DNA from: Eubacterium sp.
GTDB lineage: Bacteria > Bacillota > Clostridia > Oscillospirales > Acutalibacteraceae
Direction of reading: 5' to 3'
Length of the DNA stretch: 64,000 bases
Assembly (NCBI GenBank): GCA_017463985.1
Contig: JAFUEH010000001.1
Span: 1-64,000, forward strand
Shown here: piece after piece, positions 61,226 to 64,000 of the stretch
Layout: each line of letters opens with the position of its first letter
How positions within the stretch are numbered: the first letter of the stretch is position 1
Translations under genes and position numbers: made by a program
The notes under the pieces: generated by a model
Seen by the model: the letters and a program-made list of their open reading frames with translations, nothing else
Database searches by the model: none
What the model was told of the DNA's origin: nothing

Positions 61226-64000
61226 TTACTGGATACCTCTCAGATAAGCGATCACGATGTTATAGAACGTGATGATTGCCTCTGCATCGCCAAGGAAATC
61301 TCTGTTGAATTCCGCTGTCTGCTTCTTGCTCTCCAGCTCTTCACGCAGCGCCTGAATGGTCGGTACATATACCGTATCATAATCGCTGTTCTCAAACTCC
61401 TGGAATTTTGCTTCAATATCCTTCTTGAACTGTGCAAACTGTGCCGTCGGCAGCTTGCCCTCGTTGTAAAGAAGATTGAAGAGGTCAAAATGCGGATATT
61501 CCTTGTTCTTCAGCTGAGAGTTGCTGACCAGCTCGATCGCTTCGATCGCGTCGTTAGCAGGATTGTAAAGATACTTCGGACCCTGTCTTACAAGAATCTT
61601 GGTCAGGTAAGCCTGCGCAAATTCTGTGTAAGCTTCGAACTGCTTCATATCCTCAGAAATCTCTTCTACTGCCTTTTCGATCGCTGCATACTTGGCATTT
61701 TCCTTCTCTACTCTCTTGATGAGCTGGTAGGAGGAGGCGAACCAAAGCTTGGCAGATTCTAAGGTCTTACCGTGCTGAATCTGAATTCTCTGATAACCGT
61801 CGCCGGCATAAGCAGGTACGTCGCCCGGCAGGTCGGTGGTGGTGTTCAGATAGCTCTTCAGCTGGTTGCACAGTGCACCAAGTGCGCTCGGTGTCTTCGC
61901 CGTACCGGCGCGCAGTGCCTCGATGTCAATATTGCCGGCAAATACCGCAATATGGTTGTCGTCCGGCTCAGAAAATCTGATAACGCCGTACTTCACAGCC
62001 TCGTCAAAGATCGCGTTCGCCTTGGCAACACGCTCTTTTTCACGCGGGTTCTGATAATTTGCGGACCAGGTGCTCTCCGGACACAGAGCCGGCAGGTCTC
62101 TCCAGTTGACATCACCGTGCTGATACAGATGTACACCTGCTGCACCGGTAACAAGCTGGCTCTCATATACCTTCTCATAATTCTCGATAATGGCATAGCT
62201 GTAAATCGGCACACCGTAAAGCGCCTTCGTATAGGTGATTCTTGAACGGCTGTCGGACTCTGCTACCTGCTCGCCCTTCTTGCCGGCATGAGCAGCCTTC
62301 ACGGCGGTCAGGATTCTGTTGCACTGCTTCGGTACCTGAATCAGCATTCTGCCGGGGATCGTAGAACCGGCGTCAACCTTGAAGCCCGGACGGTCATTGA
62401 ACATGATCGCCGCCTCGCTGGTCAGCTGATGATCAAACTGGTACTGAATATACTCTTCAAAGGAGTTTGCACCGTTCGGCTCTCTGTTGTACTTTTCTTC
62501 CAGGAAGGCCTCCAGACCGAGATCCAGTGCATCCGTAAATTCCTGCGTCAGGAAATTGGTAAGGTCATCAAAGACAGTATACTGGCTGACATCGTCGGTG
62601 CTCCAGCTTTCTCTCTTGTCCCAGATCATTTTGTACAGGTCGTTAACCGGCACCTCTAAGCCCTTCTTGTCAAGAATTTCCTGAATCTTGGAATTGACAT
62701 CGGTAAAGCTGACAACATACCAGCTCATGACAACGCCCTCGTAGGTCTTTCTTCTGTCAACGTTGCCCATGATGTCCATATTCTCATCAAAAATCTTATG
62801 GAGCGAGGTCAGGGTTTCATAGATAACGCCGAATACCTCGTGGTTGGCCTTGATGATCATATCCCGCAGATCCTGATAAATCTTAATCAGGCGGGTATTG
62901 ATATGCTGCTGCAGCATCGTGCCGAACAGCGTTTCCATCGCCGTCATGTACTCGCCGTAGTATTTTTTCTTGTTAAACAGCGTGCTCTGCAGCTCCTGTA
63001 ACGCCTGCTGTGCCGCTGCCTGCAGATTCTGCAGTCTGGCATTGATATCGTTATTGGCCGCTACAAGCATATTTAACTGCTGGAAGCAGTAATCGTAGGC
63101 ATTCAGCTGCGTACCGCCGCCGACGCCGACAAGAATATCGTTCGCAAAGCGCGGACCGTAGTTCGGCTTTTTATTCGGGTTCAGCGGATCGGGGAAGAGC
63201 AACGGCGCCGTGTTCTCAAAGAAGCCGCGCAGCTTATCGGTAAAGTTATCTTCGATATTCTTCATGAACAGATCGCTGGCGAAGTTAGCGTCCACCTGTG
63301 CTTTGATCTGATTGTACATGCCAATGAAGTCCGGGCTGCCGCCGGAATTCTTCTGCGAAACTCTGTCAACAGCGGAAGCCGGATAGGACTGCGGCTCCTG
63401 CTTAATGCTCGAAAAGCTGAACGGTACGTTCGCCATCAGCTTCTGGGTCAGCGTGCCGGGGTCAAAGCCAAAGTAGGCCGGACCGACGATCTGCTGTACC
63501 TCTTGCGTCGACGGCTCACCGTGAGCCTCCCACATCTCGTTCACGCGGTCAAGCAGCTTGGAGGCAAGGCAGGTCATGATGTCCTGTACCGGCAGGATAC
63601 GGCCGGAGGAGCCGATGATACCGTAGCGATAGCCAACCGGCTTTACCAAACCCTTAGCGGACAGGCTGGCCACCATGTCGATAATGTCCTTGTTGACATT
63701 ATTCTGGAACGACCACGGACCGATGGAATCGTTGTTAGCATCGTTAGCAATGAAGAAAATAACATTCTCCGCAATGACCTGCATCGCCGTATCGTACGGA
63801 TCGCTAACCGGGTTACCGCCCTCAAAATAGGAGGTAACGAAGTTAACCAGGGAGTACGGCTTATTTCTGGAATAGATCGTACGCGGACCGTAATCCTGTA
63901 CAAAGGTTTCGTGACGGTCTTCCAGACCCATCAGGTAGTCCAGCTCTTTCATAGCGGCATAGCCGTTACGGCCGATACACTCAGCGCTCTTATTCTTTTC
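61226..64000 (-). CDS. Tubulin/FtsZ-like (Tubulin_2-type) protein, 5' end beyond window
   Basis: At least 924 residues. The frame stays open through the window edge (the codons before the first internal ATG at 63952 read ...CIGRNGYAAM), so the true start lies outside. The first part has an AAMKELDYLMG segment and a RYGIIGSSGRILPVQDIM segment that I associate with Tubulin_2 proteins, whose N-terminal GTP-binding glycine loop would be in the missing part. The remaining ~700 residues are long helices. I am moderately unsure of this family. It is the first visible gene of the operon. Confidence 0.55.
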   Translation of the reverse strand, partial: EKNKSAECIGRNGYAAMKELDYLMGLEDRHETFVQDYGPRTIYSRNKPYSLVNFVTSYFEGGNPVSDPYDTAMQVIAENVIFFIANDANNDSIGPWSFQNNVNKDIIDMVASLSAKGLVKPVGYRYGIIGSSGRILPVQDIMTCLASKLLDRVNEMWEAHGEPSTQEVQQIVGPAYFGFDPGTLTQKLMANVPFSFSSIKQEPQSYPASAVDRVSQKNSGGSPDFIGMYNQIKAQVDANFASDLFMKNIEDNFTDKLRGFFENTAPLLFPDPLNPNKKPNYGPRFANDILVGVGGGTQLNAYDYCFQQLNMLVAANNDINARLQNLQAAAQQALQELQSTLFNKKKYYGEYMTAMETLFGTMLQQHINTRLIKIYQDLRDMIIKANHEVFGVIYETLTSLHKIFDENMDIMGNVDRRKTYEGVVMSWYVVSFTDVNSKIQEILDKKGLEVPVNDLYKMIWDKRESWSTDDVSQYTVFDDLTNFLTQEFTDALDLGLEAFLEEKYNREPNGANSFEEYIQYQFDHQLTSEAAIMFNDRPGFKVDAGSTIPGRMLIQVPKQCNRILTAVKAAHAGKKGEQVAESDSRSRITYTKALYGVPIYSYAIIENYEKVYESQLVTGAAGVHLYQHGDVNWRDLPALCPESTWSANYQNPREKERVAKANAIFDEAVKYGVIRFSEPDDNHIAVFAGNIDIEALRAGTAKTPSALGALCNQLKSYLNTTTDLPGDVPAYAGDGYQRIQIQHGKTLESAKLWFASSYQLIKRVEKENAKYAAIEKAVEEISEDMKQFEAYTEFAQAYLTKILVRQGPKYLYNPANDAIEAIELVSNSQLKNKEYPHFDLFNLLYNEGKLPTAQFAQFKKDIEAKFQEFENSDYDTVYVPTIQALREELESKKQTAEFNRDFLGDAEAIITFYNIVIAYLRGIQ

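Overview
The window looks like a chromosomal segment of a moderately GC-rich Clostridia bacterium, probably a gut Oscillospiraceae/Ruminococcaceae-type organism. The evidence is the core gene set (DnaC-type helicase loader plus DnaD-domain protein, MurA, YycJ-like MBL hydrolase followed by RlmH), strong AGGAGG ribosome-binding sites, sigma-A promoters with TATAAT boxes and 17-bp spacers, BspA-like leucine-rich surface proteins and ECF-transporter S components. No plasmid, phage or transposase gene is visible.

Layout. 1-8.6 kb is mostly housekeeping: pduL, a family-4 uracil-DNA glycosylase, the dnaC/dnaD pair, a surface LRR protein behind a structured leader RNA, tRNA-Gly, murA, a YycJ-like hydrolase and rlmH. 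8.7-12.2 kb carries a phosphatase/lipase pair and a CapA-like enzyme. 12.3-24.2 kb is an accessory cell-surface region: two large secreted proteins that share a C-terminal domain are each followed within 16 bp by a gene for a ~50-residue peptide of one family (positions 13515-13670 and 21218-21370). Around them lie a lipoprotein, a fibronectin-type protein, two S-component-like membrane proteins, an HPr-kinase-like ATPase and a frameshifted nucleotidyltransferase. I read this as a candidate ribosomal-peptide system.

24.4-32.2 kb holds two paralogous giant iron-sulfur/FAD proteins, one with hypA, separated by an ECF sigma factor and its probable partner. 32.5-34.7 kb has an XRE regulator and a glycosyltransferase with a second copy of the structured leader RNA. 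34.9-41.7 kb is a divergent redox/acyl cluster: a ferredoxin-type reductase and two FAD oxidoreductases on the minus strand; an acyl-AMP ligase, acyl carrier protein and acyl-ACP thioesterase on the plus strand.

41.7-64.0 kb is one continuous minus-strand block of thirteen tightly packed genes (1-60 bp gaps or overlaps, except one ~150-bp gap) and runs off the right edge. In transcription order it encodes a tubulin-like protein (5' end outside the window), an unknown 634-residue protein, a membrane vWA protein, a small beta-rich protein, a degenerate and an intact zinc-ribbon GTPase, a membrane-anchored GAP1-like protein, two small membrane proteins, a Gln/Pro-rich membrane protein with a papain-like tail, a zinc-ribbon membrane protein, a HerA-type ATPase, an acidic repeat protein ending in a cysteine-protease-like domain, and a small acidic protein. 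It resembles described bacterial GTPase-associated conflict systems but adds a motor ATPase, a tubulin-like protein and many membrane anchors. It is the best candidate here for an undescribed system.

Noncoding highlights: two covarying leader RNAs with terminators (4803-4959 and 34689-34840), a 275-bp element of nested inverted repeats (20093-20367), a 66-bp intergenic repeat in two copies (12174, 13027), and an inverted tRNA-Gly 3' end (5215-5252).
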